The notes beneath the pieces were generated by a model. It was not told the origin of the DNA. It saw only the letters and a list, made by a program, of their open reading frames with translations, and ran no database searches. Of a DNA stretch of 64,000 nt, positions 49,605 to 60,396 are shown one piece after another. The DNA lies in assembly GCA_963205315.1 (NCBI GenBank), contig CAUJIO010000020.1, positions 18,391 to 82,390 on the forward strand, read 5' to 3'. Positions within the stretch are counted from its first letter, which is position 1; the number at the start of each line of letters is the position of its first letter. The DNA is from Pseudomonadota bacterium (GTDB lineage Bacteria; Pseudomonadota; Alphaproteobacteria; Rhizobiales; Aestuariivirgaceae). Made by a program: the position numbers and the translations under genes.

Positions 49605-50984
49605 ATGCGGCGATCCATTCTGAAGGACGTCAAGCCACCTGATTTCGGCGGGGCGGTCTTCGAGCCTTCACTCAACCGTGCCATCTATGCGGCGAGGCTT
49701 GATCGCCTGCGGGCCCGCATGAGCGAGCGCGGGCTCGACTTCATGGTGATCTATGGCGACCGCGAGCATGTCGCCAATATCTCCTGGGCCTGCGGCTACG
49801 ACCCCCGTTTCGAGGAAGCGCTGCTGATCGTGCCGCCCGACGGCAAACCCACGCTGCTCGCCGGCAACGAAGGCTATCCCTATGCCGAGACGGCGGCCGG
49901 CGATTTCAATCGCGTCTTGTGGCAACCGTTGAGCCTGATGGGTCAGCCGCGCGATCGCAGCCAGACACTGATGCGCGTACTGCAGGATTTGAAGTTCGAT
50001 TCCGGCCTGCGCATCGGCCTTGCCGGCTGGAAAGGCTATGAGACCGAAGATGGCGCCTTCGATCCCCATTGGTTCGAGACTCCGCATTATCTCGTCGAGG
50101 CCCTGCGCCGCTTTGGCGAGGTCAGCAACGCCGCACAGATCTTCATGAATCCGGTCAACGGCTTGCGCGTCATCAACGAAGCCAGCCAGATTGCCTGCTT
50201 TGAATATGCATCGACAAAATCGTCCTCCGCCATCCGCCGCTTCATCCTCAATGTGAAGCCGGGCATGACCGAGTACGACGCCTGCCGCAACATGATGCTC
50301 GACGGCTCGATGCAGTCGATCCACATCAACATGTGTTCGGGTCCCCGGGCGAAGTACGGCCTCCCCAGCCCATCGTCACGCGTCATCGAAGCGGGCGATC
50401 CGATCGTCGTCGGCCACGGCCTCATGGGCGCCCTCAATTGCCGGGCCGGCTTCATGGCGGCCAGCGCTGCCGATCTGCCCGCGGGCATCCGTGACTATGT
50501 CGAGAAACTTGTGGCACCATATTTCGAAGCCGCCGCCGCCTGGTATGAAACCGTCGGAATTGGCGTCACGGGCGGCGACATCTACGAGGCGGTCATGTCG
50601 CGTCTGGGAGCTCCGTTCTTCGGCATCGGCCTCAATCCGGGTCACCTCATCCACCTCGATGAATGGGTGCATTCGCCGATCAGGAAGGGCAGCACTCAAA
50701 AGCTCGCGTCAGGCATGGCGCTGCAATGCGACATCATCCCCGCAACGGGCACGGACTATTTCACCAGCAACATCGAGGACGGCATCGCTCTGGCGGACGA
50801 GAGCCTGCGCAGCGAACTGCAACAGCAGTATCCGGAAGCCTGGAGCCGCATCGCCGCGCGCCGCGGCTTCATGATGGACACGCTCGGCATCAAGCTGAAG
50901 CCAGAGGTACTACCCCTGAGCAATCTCGCAGCCTGGCTGCCGCCCTTCTGGATGTCGCCGGGCAAGGCGATGGCGATGCGATAG
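49605..50984 (+). CDS. M24 (creatinase/Xaa-Pro peptidase) fold protein, catalytically doubtful
   Basis: A 459-residue two-domain protein. The N-terminal creatinase-like domain is clear (RLDRLRARMSERGLDFMVIY; HVANISWACGY). In the C-terminal pita-bread domain the metal ligands are mostly absent: the D-x10-D strand is replaced by AGDPIVVGHGLMGALNCRAG, and the Glu-Pro strand reads GMALQCDIIPATGTDY. A histidine (NPGHLIHLDEW) and a late acidic stretch (NIEDGIALADE) remain. It may therefore be a metal-independent hydrolase like creatinase or a non-enzymatic homolog. GGGGGA precedes ATG 49605. Confidence 0.8.
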   Translation: MRRSILKDVKPPDFGGAVFEPSLNRAIYAARLDRLRARMSERGLDFMVIYGDREHVANISWACGYDPRFEEALLIVPPDGKPTLLAGNEGYPYAETAAGDFNRVLWQPLSLMGQPRDRSQTLMRVLQDLKFDSGLRIGLAGWKGYETEDGAFDPHWFETPHYLVEALRRFGEVSNAAQIFMNPVNGLRVINEASQIACFEYASTKSSSAIRRFILNVKPGMTEYDACRNMMLDGSMQSIHINMCSGPRAKYGLPSPSSRVIEAGDPIVVGHGLMGALNCRAGFMAASAADLPAGIRDYVEKLVAPYFEAAAAWYETVGIGVTGGDIYEAVMSRLGAPFFGIGLNPGHLIHLDEWVHSPIRKGSTQKLASGMALQCDIIPATGTDYFTSNIEDGIALADESLRSELQQQYPEAWSRIAARRGFMMDTLGIKLKPEVLPLSNLAAWLPPFWMSPGKAMAMR

Positions 50985-50987
50985 AAA

Positions 50988-51015
50988 TTCCCCTCCCCCT
51001 TGCGAGGGAGGGGAA
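50988..51015. repeat. Inverted repeat between convergent M24 and EF-G-like genes
   Basis: TTCCCCTCCC (50988-50997) pairs perfectly with GGGAGGGGAA (51006-51015) around an 8-base loop. It is a strong hairpin without a clear T-run, of the kind often found as dispersed palindromes after genes. Confidence 0.6.
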
Positions 51016-51022
51016 AGCCAGG

Positions 51023-53074
51023 TCACGCGGCCTCCGCCTTTCGGGACTGCACAACCAGATCGGCAGCGCGTCCTGACAGTTCCGCCATGTGATCGAGTTC
51101 GAACGTAAAGGTACCGACACCAGCCGTTGCCGAACGCAGCTCGATGATGAGCGAACTTATCTCGGACTCCGGCATGTGGGCCTTCACCGTGTCCCAACCC
51201 GGCCAGCCGTCACGCCCGTCGAAACCAAGCAATTGGCCCCGATGGCCGGTCACGATCTGGTTGACGCGCGATGTCGCTTCGCTCGGCACATGGATCTCCA
51301 CTCCGGCGATGGGCTCCAGCAGCACCGGGGAGCAGTTCGGCATGCCCTCGGTCATGGCAATGCGCGCCGCCGTCTTGAACGCCATTTCGGAGGAATCGAC
51401 GTCATGATACGATCCGTCCGACAGGTTCACCGAAAAGTCCACCACGGTAAATCCCAAAGGCCCGTGCCCCATCCACTCGCGGACGCCTTGCTCGACGGCC
51501 GGAATATATTGTTTCGGTACCACGCCGCCGGTGATGGTGTCCGAGAAGACGAAGCCCGAGCCTCGCGGCAGTGGCGATATCTCGACAACCACATCGCCGA
51601 ACTGGCCATGCCCGCCTGACTGCTTCTTGTGGCGGCCGCGTACCTGGGTCGCCTTGCGGATCGTCTCCTTGTAAGCGATGCGCCGCGGCTTGGCCTGCGC
51701 ATGCACGCCGAACTTGCCCTCGAGCTTTTCGAGCGCCACGCGCAGATGCATCTCACCCTGCCCCCACAGCACCATTTCGTGCGTATCGGTATTGTGCTCG
51801 AGCGACAGCGAGGGGTCTTCCTCGACCAGCTTGGCAATGGCGCTCGTCAGCTTCACTTCGTCTTTCCGGTCGGACACGGCGATTGCAAGGCCGTAGACAC
51901 CTGGGGTGGGCGAAAGCTTCACCAGTTGCGCCGTGTTTCCCTTCACGGTCGAAAGCGTTTCACCCGTGGCCACGGTGTCGAGCCGCCCCAGCGCGACCGT
52001 ATCGCCGGACTGCGCCTTGGCCACCTTGTTGGGCGTCGATCCCATCAGTGTGAAAATGCCCGCCGTCCGCGCATCCTGGCCCTTGCCGCCATAAAACACA
52101 GTGCCATCGACGACTTCACCTGAAAGTATGCGTGACACCGACAGCTTGCCGCCGTGTGCGGTATGGAAGGTCTTCAGCACCAGGGCGGACGTGCCATTGG
52201 GCTTCAGTCCCAACCGCTTCGCCGTGTCGGCAATACCCGGTGCCTCATGCCGCAGCGCCTTCAGCAGGCGTTCGATGCCCGTGCCGTGTTCGGCTGAACC
52301 AAACAGCACCGGCGTGATCAGACCCTCGGCCAACTCGCGCGCCAGATCGGTGAAGACGCGATCGCGTGGCGGCTCCATATCGGAGAGTAATTGCTCCATC
52401 AGCTCGTCGTCATGATCGGCGAGCTTTTCCAACATGGCGAAGCGCTCGGACTTTTCCAGCGCTGCGATATCGGCCGGCATGTCGATGAACTTGCTCTCCA
52501 GATGCTCCTGATAGATGAAGGCGCGTTCGAGCGCGAGGTCGACGAAGCCTGTGACGATCGAGCCTTTCATGATCGGCAATTGCCGCAGGATCAGCGGTGT
52601 CGAGCTTGCGGGTTGTAACCAGTCGAGAACGTCGCGCGGTGAAGAATCGGACTTGTCGACCTTGTTGATGAACAGCAGTCGCGGCAGGCCGATCTCGTCG
52701 AGCTGCTTCAGGATCAGTTGCAGGGCGGGCGCCTTCTTGTCATCCGCCTCGCAGACGACGACGGCGAGATCGCAGCCATGCAGCGCGGCACGCTGGTCCT
52801 GCGCAAATTCGATGGAGCCGGGACAATCGAGGAACGTGTAGCTGTCACCCAGATAGGTTGTGGTGGCGGCATTGAGTTCGACGCTCATGCCGTGGGCACG
52901 GGCTTCGGGGGCGGCATCGCCGACGGTGGATTTGTCGGACACCTTGCCCTGGCGCTGAATGGCGCCGGTCTGAAACAGGATCGCTTCCAGAAGCGTGGTC
53001 TTGCCACTGAGATAGGGGCCCACAAGTGCAATGCACCGCGCGCCCGCCGCTCTTCTGCCGTTGGGTTGTTCCAT
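51023..53074 (-). CDS. Elongation factor G-like GTPase (FusA paralog)
   Basis: A 683-residue translational-type GTPase with the domain order of EF-G. It has a GTPase domain with P-loop VGPYLSGKTTLLEA, a DxxG motif in FLDCPGSIEF and NKxD in FINKVDKSD, a domain II barrel, domains III-V with ETIRKATQVRGRHKKQSGGHG, and a final EF-G_C region. It diverges from housekeeping FusA in the switch regions and is slightly shorter. It belongs to the alphaproteobacterial EF-G-like clade often annotated as EF-G; its task is unknown. AGGAGG precedes ATG 53074. It is monocistronic. Confidence 0.88.
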   Translation of the reverse strand: MEQPNGRRAAGARCIALVGPYLSGKTTLLEAILFQTGAIQRQGKVSDKSTVGDAAPEARAHGMSVELNAATTTYLGDSYTFLDCPGSIEFAQDQRAALHGCDLAVVVCEADDKKAPALQLILKQLDEIGLPRLLFINKVDKSDSSPRDVLDWLQPASSTPLILRQLPIMKGSIVTGFVDLALERAFIYQEHLESKFIDMPADIAALEKSERFAMLEKLADHDDELMEQLLSDMEPPRDRVFTDLARELAEGLITPVLFGSAEHGTGIERLLKALRHEAPGIADTAKRLGLKPNGTSALVLKTFHTAHGGKLSVSRILSGEVVDGTVFYGGKGQDARTAGIFTLMGSTPNKVAKAQSGDTVALGRLDTVATGETLSTVKGNTAQLVKLSPTPGVYGLAIAVSDRKDEVKLTSAIAKLVEEDPSLSLEHNTDTHEMVLWGQGEMHLRVALEKLEGKFGVHAQAKPRRIAYKETIRKATQVRGRHKKQSGGHGQFGDVVVEISPLPRGSGFVFSDTITGGVVPKQYIPAVEQGVREWMGHGPLGFTVVDFSVNLSDGSYHDVDSSEMAFKTAARIAMTEGMPNCSPVLLEPIAGVEIHVPSEATSRVNQIVTGHRGQLLGFDGRDGWPGWDTVKAHMPESEISSLIIELRSATAGVGTFTFELDHMAELSGRAADLVVQSRKAEAA

Positions 53075-53200
53075 GGCCAATCCTCCTTTGACTGCTCAAC
53101 TCAATGTGCGTCGAAGGACCGCCCTTCTTATGTCGTGGGCACCACGCGGGGCGGTTCCACCACGGCAAGACTGACTCCGATTGCAAGCCTCGGCAAGCGA

Positions 53201-53233
53201 AAAGCAAAAGGGCCCGGTTCACACCAGGCCCCT
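53201..53233 (-). terminator. Intrinsic terminator of DUF992 gene A
   Basis: On the minus strand GGGGCCTGG and CCGGGCCC form an imperfect stem, followed by TTTTGCTTTT. It lies about 25 bases after the stop of the gene ending at 53259. Confidence 0.65.
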
Positions 53234-53258
53234 GAGCAACATGAGGAGAATGGAAGCG

Positions 53259-53726
53259 TCAGTCAGCCGACTCGAGATGCAGGCTGCCGATGCCGGCCGC
53301 GACATTGAGACCCGTCTGCGCCTGAATACTGATTGGCTGCAGGTTGATGGTCTTGCGGAACCCGCCGATCAGCACATTGGCGCCGAGGCCGCCGATGACG
53401 GTCGCTTCTGCCGAGACCCCGCCGTAGCTGCCCTTGAGCGCCCCGTGCTTGATCTTGCCCGGCGCAAACACTGCCCAGCCGATGACCGTGTCGGCGGTAA
53501 CGCCGATGTCGACGCCCAGTTTGCCGATGCGGCCTTCATAATGTTCGACGTGACCGCCGCCTGCGGGTTTGTAGGCGCAATCGACTTTCTTCGAAGAGCC
53601 GATGATATAGCCGACGCCACCTTCGACATGGCAGGTCAAGATCCCCACCTTGACCCCGGACTTTGCCGCAGCCGGAACAGCCAGCAAGCCGAGCGTGATG
53701 AGTGAGGCCGTGATGATCTTCTTCAT
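53259..53726 (-). CDS. DUF992 family exported protein, copy A
   Basis: A 155-residue protein with a signal peptide (about residues 1-21, ending AVPAAAK). The mature part has the DUF992 pattern GVKVGILTCHVEGGVGYIIG, SSKKVDCAY, HVEHYEGRIGKLGVDIGVT and the glycine-rich GGLGANVLIGGFRKTINLQP. Two cysteines (LTCHVEG and KVDCAYK) are positioned for one disulfide. Strand-rich sequence suggests a small periplasmic or outer-membrane-associated beta structure. It is a tandem paralog of the gene at 53887. Function unknown. Confidence 0.85.
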   Translation of the reverse strand: MKKIITASLITLGLLAVPAAAKSGVKVGILTCHVEGGVGYIIGSSKKVDCAYKPAGGGHVEHYEGRIGKLGVDIGVTADTVIGWAVFAPGKIKHGALKGSYGGVSAEATVIGGLGANVLIGGFRKTINLQPISIQAQTGLNVAAGIGSLHLESAD

Positions 53727-53813
53727 ATGGTATCCCTGCGTTGAATTCGTTGTCCGTCAATGCTCCTTATGGCCTCGATTATGACCGGATTTGGACGGTT
53801 GGGAGAATTCGAT

Positions 53814-53856
53814 TCCTTTAAAAAAATCATCCCCCCGCGGCAATATTGCCTGCGGG
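53814..53856 (-). terminator. Intrinsic terminator of DUF992 gene B
   Basis: On the minus strand CCCGC and GCGGG close a stem over the palindrome GGCAATATTGCC (53839-53850), followed by seven T residues (A-run at 53820-53826 on the plus strand). It separates the two DUF992 genes into individual transcripts. Confidence 0.8.
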
Positions 53857-53886
53857 AGGACGCAAGATTCGAATGGGCGTGCGAAA

Positions 53887-54351
53887 TCAGTCGGCGTAGT
53901 CGAGCGACAGGCTGGCAAGCCCGGCTGCGACATTGAGGCCGGTCTTGCCGCTGACGCTGACAGGCTGAAGATTGATCGATTTTTCAAAGCCGCCAACCAG
54001 AACATTTGCGCCGAGTCCGGCGACGACAGTCGCTTCAGCCGTAGCACCCGTATAGGACCCCGCCAGAGCCCCCTTGCCGACCTTGCCCGGCGCGAAGACG
54101 ATCCACGCCATCGATGCCTCATTGGTCACACCAATGTCGACACCCAGCTTGCCAAGCTTGCCTTCGTAGTGTTCGACCGAACCATTGCCCTTCTTGAAGG
54201 TACAATGCACCGTCTTGGACGATCCGATGATCATGCCGACGCCCGCCGAAACATCGCAATCGAGGACGCCCGTCTTGACGCCGCTCTTCGCCAGCACCGG
54301 AACGGAAAGCACTCCAAGCGATACGATCGCGGCCAATGCGGTCTTGTACAT
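53887..54351 (-). CDS. DUF992 family exported protein, copy B
   Basis: A 154-residue exported protein, signal peptide ending near SVPVLAK. It shares the whole plan of copy A: GVKTGVLDCDVSAGVGMIIG, SSKTVHCTF, SVEHYEGKLGKLGVDIGVT, LGANVLVGGFEKSINLQPVS. The cysteine pair and the L-G-V-D-I-G core are identical in position, but about a third or more of residues differ, so the duplication is old. ATG 54351 has GGAGAG upstream; a longer open frame is rejected. Each copy has its own terminator. Function unknown. Confidence 0.85.
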   Translation of the reverse strand: MYKTALAAIVSLGVLSVPVLAKSGVKTGVLDCDVSAGVGMIIGSSKTVHCTFKKGNGSVEHYEGKLGKLGVDIGVTNEASMAWIVFAPGKVGKGALAGSYTGATAEATVVAGLGANVLVGGFEKSINLQPVSVSGKTGLNVAAGLASLSLDYAD

Positions 54352-54451
54352 CGTGATTCTCTCCTCGTTGATTGTGAGGACGAAACGCGCAAGGGCACCC
54401 AAGGTTCCGGGATACCATCAAGACAAAAAGCAAGGATGAGCTGAGGCCGCG

Positions 54452-54754
54452 CTAGTCGCAGACTTCGCCGGCAAATATCGCCATGTTCCAGCGCCGCACG
54501 ATGACATTGGTGCGCAAGCCGGCAATGGTGGCCGGGTCGGCGTCTAAAAGCGCCATCGCCTCTGCGCGGCTGGCGACATCGAGAACCAGAAGACTCCCGA
54601 CCGGTGTCACGCCATCATCGTCACGCAGACTGCCCGCGCACAGGATCTTGTCCTTTATCGACTGCTCATAGTCCCAATGTGCATCCATCAGGGCCCGGTC
54701 CTTGCGGAGCACCGGGCCCTGGGGAGAATCTTCGCTGACGATCATCCAGGCCAT
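54452..54754 (-). CDS. YciI-like protein
   Basis: A 100-residue ferredoxin-fold protein of the YciI/DGPF group: SPQGPVLRKDRALMDAHWDY with the conserved R and the DAH residues, AGSLRDDDGVTPVGSLLVLD, and EAMALLDADP before the closing strand. Family members are small dimers, and some have been linked to hydrolase or dehydrochlorinase-like chemistry using the Asp-His pair. It starts 14 bases after the stop of the DUF1993 gene on the same strand, so the two are probably cotranscribed. Substrate unknown. Confidence 0.85.
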   Translation of the reverse strand: MAWMIVSEDSPQGPVLRKDRALMDAHWDYEQSIKDKILCAGSLRDDDGVTPVGSLLVLDVASRAEAMALLDADPATIAGLRTNVIVRRWNMAIFAGEVCD

Positions 54755-54768
54755 GTTGGCCGGTCAGC

Positions 54769-55266
54769 CTATGCGCGGCCCATGAAGTCGCGCTTGCCGA
54801 GCTCCACGCCATTGTGGCGCAGCAGGTTGTAGGCCGTGCTGAGATGGAAATAGAAGTTCGGCATGGCATAGCCGACGAGGTATTCGCCGCCTGCGAAACT
54901 CATGTCGTTGCCGCCCACCTTCAGCGTGATGTTGCGCGTCGCGGCATCGGCAAATTGCACTTTCGTCAGTGTACCGAGGAAATCGATCGTCTTGGTGATG
55001 CGGGCCTGAAGCTCGGCGAAGGTCTTCTCTTCGTCGGCAAAGCTTGGAACCGCAACGCCTGCAAGGCGGGCACTCGCACCCTTGGCGAAATCCGTGACCA
55101 GCTGCACCTGGCGGGTGAAGTGGAACATGTCCGGAAACAGGCGGGCCTGCAGGATGGCGTTGTGATCGATCTTCCTCGCATCGCAATGTGCTTCCGCCTT
55201 CTTGAGAAGGGCTGAAAGGCCTTTGAGAAAATGCGTGAGAACCGGAACCGAAGCATCGTACATCAT
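54769..55266 (-). CDS. DUF1993 family protein
   Basis: A 165-residue helical-bundle protein with LTHFLKGLSALLKKAEAHCD near the start, then LFPDMFHFTRQVQLVTDFAK and the closing NFYFHLSTAYNLLRHNGVEL. The histidines in HFTRQ and FHLSTAY match DinB/DUF1993-type bundles, which can bind a metal. The start is one of two consecutive ATGs (55266 or 55263), close to the end of the aminotransferase gene. It probably forms an operon with the YciI-like gene. Function unknown. Confidence 0.86.
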   Translation of the reverse strand: MMYDASVPVLTHFLKGLSALLKKAEAHCDARKIDHNAILQARLFPDMFHFTRQVQLVTDFAKGASARLAGVAVPSFADEEKTFAELQARITKTIDFLGTLTKVQFADAATRNITLKVGGNDMSFAGGEYLVGYAMPNFYFHLSTAYNLLRHNGVELGKRDFMGRA

Positions 55267-55277
55267 TGGAGTTTTCC

Positions 55278-57760
<2,483 letters not shown>

Positions 57761-57805
57761 GGCAGGCCCGGAGACACCTCGTCTCCGGTCCGAAAACCAG
57801 CGCCG

Positions 57806-58231
57806 TTACGGCTTGGTGTTGCCGTTTGTGCTGCCGCCAGTGGGATTGCCATTCGGGTTGCCATTGGGCGTGTCGCGGCCCTTGCCCGGGTTGTCGTGGC
57901 CATCGTTTCCGCCGTCGCGGTCACGCGGCATATATTTGACCCAGCACTTGTTTACAGGCGCCACGGCATGGGTGGTCGGCTGATTGCCGCTGCCGCCGCC
58001 ACGGCATACCGTTGATGAGGAACAATTGCGGCCAGACTGCTTCATCCACATCGGCATACCCTTGCGCTTCACCAGAGTCTGGCAGCACTCGATCACCGAG
58101 CGGCGGTCGGTGCCTTCGCAGGATGTGACACTCCGGGCGGAAGCGGAACCGGTCTGGGCCATCATGGCGATGCCGGCGATGGCGGAAACGGCGAGTGCCG
58201 AAAGAAAAGTCTTGGAAGCGATGGTCGTCAT
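57806..58231 (-). CDS. Small exported protein with Cys-rich core and Asn/Gly/Pro tail
   Basis: A 141-residue product. Its signal peptide runs to about residue 33 (MMAQTGSASARS). The core has six cysteines (VTSCEG, IECCQTLV, RNCSSSTVCRG, NKCWVKY). The low-complexity tail is made of G-N-D, N-G-N-P and T-G-G units. Disulfide-stabilised folding in the periplasm is likely. It resembles many uncharacterised small rhizobial proteins; no function known. The upstream region carries a copy of the CAGATGAACG element seen before the 28.6-29.6 kb secreted-peptide genes. Confidence 0.68.
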   Translation of the reverse strand: MTTIASKTFLSALAVSAIAGIAMMAQTGSASARSVTSCEGTDRRSVIECCQTLVKRKGMPMWMKQSGRNCSSSTVCRGGGSGNQPTTHAVAPVNKCWVKYMPRDRDGGNDGHDNPGKGRDTPNGNPNGNPTGGSTNGNTKP

Positions 58232-58320
58232 GATACTCTCCTGTTGTTGATGCGTTCGTGTTGCATCGATGGCGGAGTTATGACCGATTGCGGCTGAGCC
58301 GCGCTTGAACGTGGTGTTTA

Positions 58321-58335
58321 TGTGGCGTTCATCTG
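58321..58335 (-). promoter_or_regulatory. CAGATGAACGCCACA element (third occurrence)
   Basis: On the minus strand, about 90 bases before ATG 58231. It matches the first part of the elements at 28552 and 29501 (CAGATGAA[CT]G[GC]C[GA]CA) but lacks the following TTCAG. All three precede small secreted-protein genes at 65-105 bases. Confidence 0.4.
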
Positions 58336-58450
58336 CGGTTTTCAGGAACCGCGTTCCTCAGGGAACATGTGCGTTTGATAATCTATGTTGGAATGCGTCC
58401 GTCAGCCCAGGCGTATCGTATTCAACCGGGCATTCACACAGGAGGAAGAT

Positions 58451-58975
58451 ATGATGAAATTGATGACCGCAGCCTTCGCCGCCACCCTCGCTTTGTCCGC
58501 AGGCGCTTTTGCCGCCGGCAGCGGCGGTAACAACACCGATGCCTCGCCCGCCAACAAGAATTGCAAGAAGGGCGAGATCTGGGACAAGGCCAGCAAGAAG
58601 TGCGTGAAGAAGCAATCCGGTATCATTTCGGACGAGGACCTCTACCAGCAGGGCCGCGCGCTCGCCAAACAGGGCCAGTATGACTGGGCGATCGACGTTC
58701 TGGCACTGGTCCAGAACCAGCAGGACCCGCGCGTGCTGAACTACACGGGTTACAGCCACCGCAAGGCTGGCCGGCTCGAGATCGGTATAACCTATTACAA
58801 CAAGGCCCTGGCCATCGACCCGAACTTCGTTCTTGCCCGCGAATATCTGGGCGAAGGCTATGTCGCCGCTGGACGCAAGGACTTGGCCCAGTTGCAGCTG
58901 AACGAGATCGGCAACCGCTGCGGCACCACCTGCGAAGAATACAAGGATCTCGCCGCGGCCATCGCCGCCAACTGA
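58451..58975 (+). CDS. Exported tetratricopeptide-repeat protein
   Basis: A 174-residue protein with a signal peptide (about residues 1-22, ending AGAFAAG). A short Cys-containing segment KNCKKGEIWDKASKKCVKK resembles a chitin-binding/EB-like small knot. TPR helices cover residues 60-150 (LYQQGRALAKQGQYDWAIDV; YTGYSHRKAGRLEIGITYYN; LAREYLGEGYVAAGRKDLAQ). The C-terminal part RCGTTCEEYKDLAAAI has another cysteine pair. It is probably a periplasmic protein-protein adaptor. GGAGGAAG precedes the first of two ATGs at 58451. Confidence 0.82.
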   Translation: MMKLMTAAFAATLALSAGAFAAGSGGNNTDASPANKNCKKGEIWDKASKKCVKKQSGIISDEDLYQQGRALAKQGQYDWAIDVLALVQNQQDPRVLNYTGYSHRKAGRLEIGITYYNKALAIDPNFVLAREYLGEGYVAAGRKDLAQLQLNEIGNRCGTTCEEYKDLAAAIAAN

Positions 58976-58980
58976 TCGTT

Positions 58981-59092
58981 GCTAGAGCAACCGGCGCTCA
59001 GTTGAGCGCCGGCAAGTTGCTCGATCGCTTTGAATCTGGCGCATTTTTTCGCGTGGCAAGTGATTCCACTTGCCCGCCCAATGCGCTAGACC
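58981..59092. repeat. Intergenic palindromic repeat element (RIME/MITE-like)
   Basis: A compact element in the convergent gap between the TPR and rlmJ genes. It holds a long stem, GAGCAAC plus CGGCGCTC/GAGCGCCG plus GTTGCTC (58985-59023), then a T-rich stretch, then GGCAAGT-GATTCC-ACTTGCC (59055-59074), ending in GCGCTAGA. Beginning with GCTAGAG and ending with GCTAGA is typical of intergenic mosaic elements dispersed in rhizobial genomes. Only one copy is seen in this window, so the assignment is by appearance. Confidence 0.5.
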
Positions 59093-59934
59093 GGGGGCAC
59101 CAGCCAGTCGATGGTTGCGTGCCCCCATGTTCCGAGGCCCAACCGTTCTGCCAACGCTGGAACGATCAGCCGCAGATCCTGATCGAGCTGCCACGGCGTA
59201 TTGAGGATCAACAGGCCGGACCCGGCCAGGCCACCCCCGGCGAAGGCCTCGCGCACCCGTAGTTCGACTTTGAGGGTCGCCGCCACGCCCATGGCCTGCG
59301 CACCGGATGTCAGCACCTCGCCGACAGGATCCTTTTTCAACGGATACCACAGCATGAAGACGCCTTGCGCGAAACGCCGCAATCCATGCTTGAGCATGCG
59401 GAGCGCCCGTTCCGTCTCCGTCTTGGCCTCATAGGGCGGATCGATCAGGATCACGCCCCGCCGCTCCGGCGGTGGCAGGTTGGCCTTGATGCACACATCG
59501 GCGTCAACCGATGTGACGCGCGCGCGCCCGTCGCGCATCAGGTGACGCTCCAGCAGCACCGCGTCCTCGGGGTGCAGCTCATTGGCGATCAACCGGTCGT
59601 TACCGCGCATCAGCCGCAGCGCCAATTCGGGCGAACCGGGATAGAACCGCAAGCCGCCACCCGGATTGAGATCATGAAGTACCTTGCGATACGGAGCGAT
59701 CAGGGCCTCGACGTCGCGGGCCAGGGGCTCCGCGAGTTTGGCGATTCCGCCTTCCCATTCTCCGGTCTTGCCGGCTTCGATGCCTGCGAGATCGTAAATG
59801 CCGATGCCGCCATGCGCATCGATCGCGCGGAAGGGCTTGTCCTTCTTCTTCATGTGTTCGATCACGCGCGTCAGGCCGATGTGCTTCAGCACGTCGGCAT
59901 GGTTTCCGGCATGATAGGCGTGACGGTAGTTCAT
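59086..59934 (-). CDS. rlmJ: 23S rRNA (adenine2030-N6)-methyltransferase RlmJ
   Basis: A 282-residue methyltransferase that modifies A2030 of 23S rRNA using S-adenosylmethionine. The start NYRHAYHAGNHADVLKHIGL is diagnostic. The SAM region includes AIDAHGGIGIYDL, and the catalytic N6-adenine motif is VILIDPPYEAKTE. ATG 59934 overlaps the stop of the DUF486 gene (ATGA). The 3' end reaches into the adjoining repeat element by a few bases. Confidence 0.93.
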   Translation of the reverse strand: MNYRHAYHAGNHADVLKHIGLTRVIEHMKKKDKPFRAIDAHGGIGIYDLAGIEAGKTGEWEGGIAKLAEPLARDVEALIAPYRKVLHDLNPGGGLRFYPGSPELALRLMRGNDRLIANELHPEDAVLLERHLMRDGRARVTSVDADVCIKANLPPPERRGVILIDPPYEAKTETERALRMLKHGLRRFAQGVFMLWYPLKKDPVGEVLTSGAQAMGVAATLKVELRVREAFAGGGLAGSGLLILNTPWQLDQDLRLIVPALAERLGLGTWGHATIDWLVPPV

Positions 59935-60281
59935 GCGCGGAACACGAAGAACGCGCCAGCCGCGATGAACGCAAAGCCGATGAGATGATTCACGGTGATT
60001 GCCTGCTTGAGGAAGAACACCGAGAAAACCGAGAAGACGGCAAAGGTGATGACCTCCTGCATCGTCTTGAGCTCGGCCGCCGAATAGACCTGATAGCCGA
60101 TGCGGTTGGCCGGCACCGCCAGCCAGTACTCGGCGAGCGCGATCCCCCAGCTCGTCATCACTGCCATCCACAAGGGCTTGCTGGTGTAGTTAAGATGGCC
60201 ATACCAGGCGAAGGTCATGAAGACATTCGATCCCAGCAGCAGGATGATGGGTAGGATATACGGCGATGTCAGAGAGGGCAT
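59931..60281 (-). CDS. DUF486 family membrane protein
   Basis: A 116-residue inner-membrane protein with four hydrophobic helices: ILPIILLLGSNVFMTFAWYG, WMAVMTSWGIALAEYWLAVP, MQEVITFAVFSVFSVFFLKQ and LIGFAFIAAGAFFVFRA. This is the DUF486/DMT-like pattern with the conserved WYGHL and AEYWLAVPANR. It resembles small multidrug-resistance-size transporters but its function is unknown. It overlaps rlmJ by 4 bases and is cotranscribed with it. Confidence 0.88.
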   Translation of the reverse strand: MPSLTSPYILPIILLLGSNVFMTFAWYGHLNYTSKPLWMAVMTSWGIALAEYWLAVPANRIGYQVYSAAELKTMQEVITFAVFSVFSVFFLKQAITVNHLIGFAFIAAGAFFVFRA

Positions 60282-60396
60282 TCGATGGTCCGAATCTTTG
60301 TTGTCCGATCGTGGCAGGCGTTTCGCGCCGTGCGGGCAGCGACAGTTGAAATCCCCGGCCTCTCCGATGCGGCAGTTGCGGTTGATGGTGTGGAAG

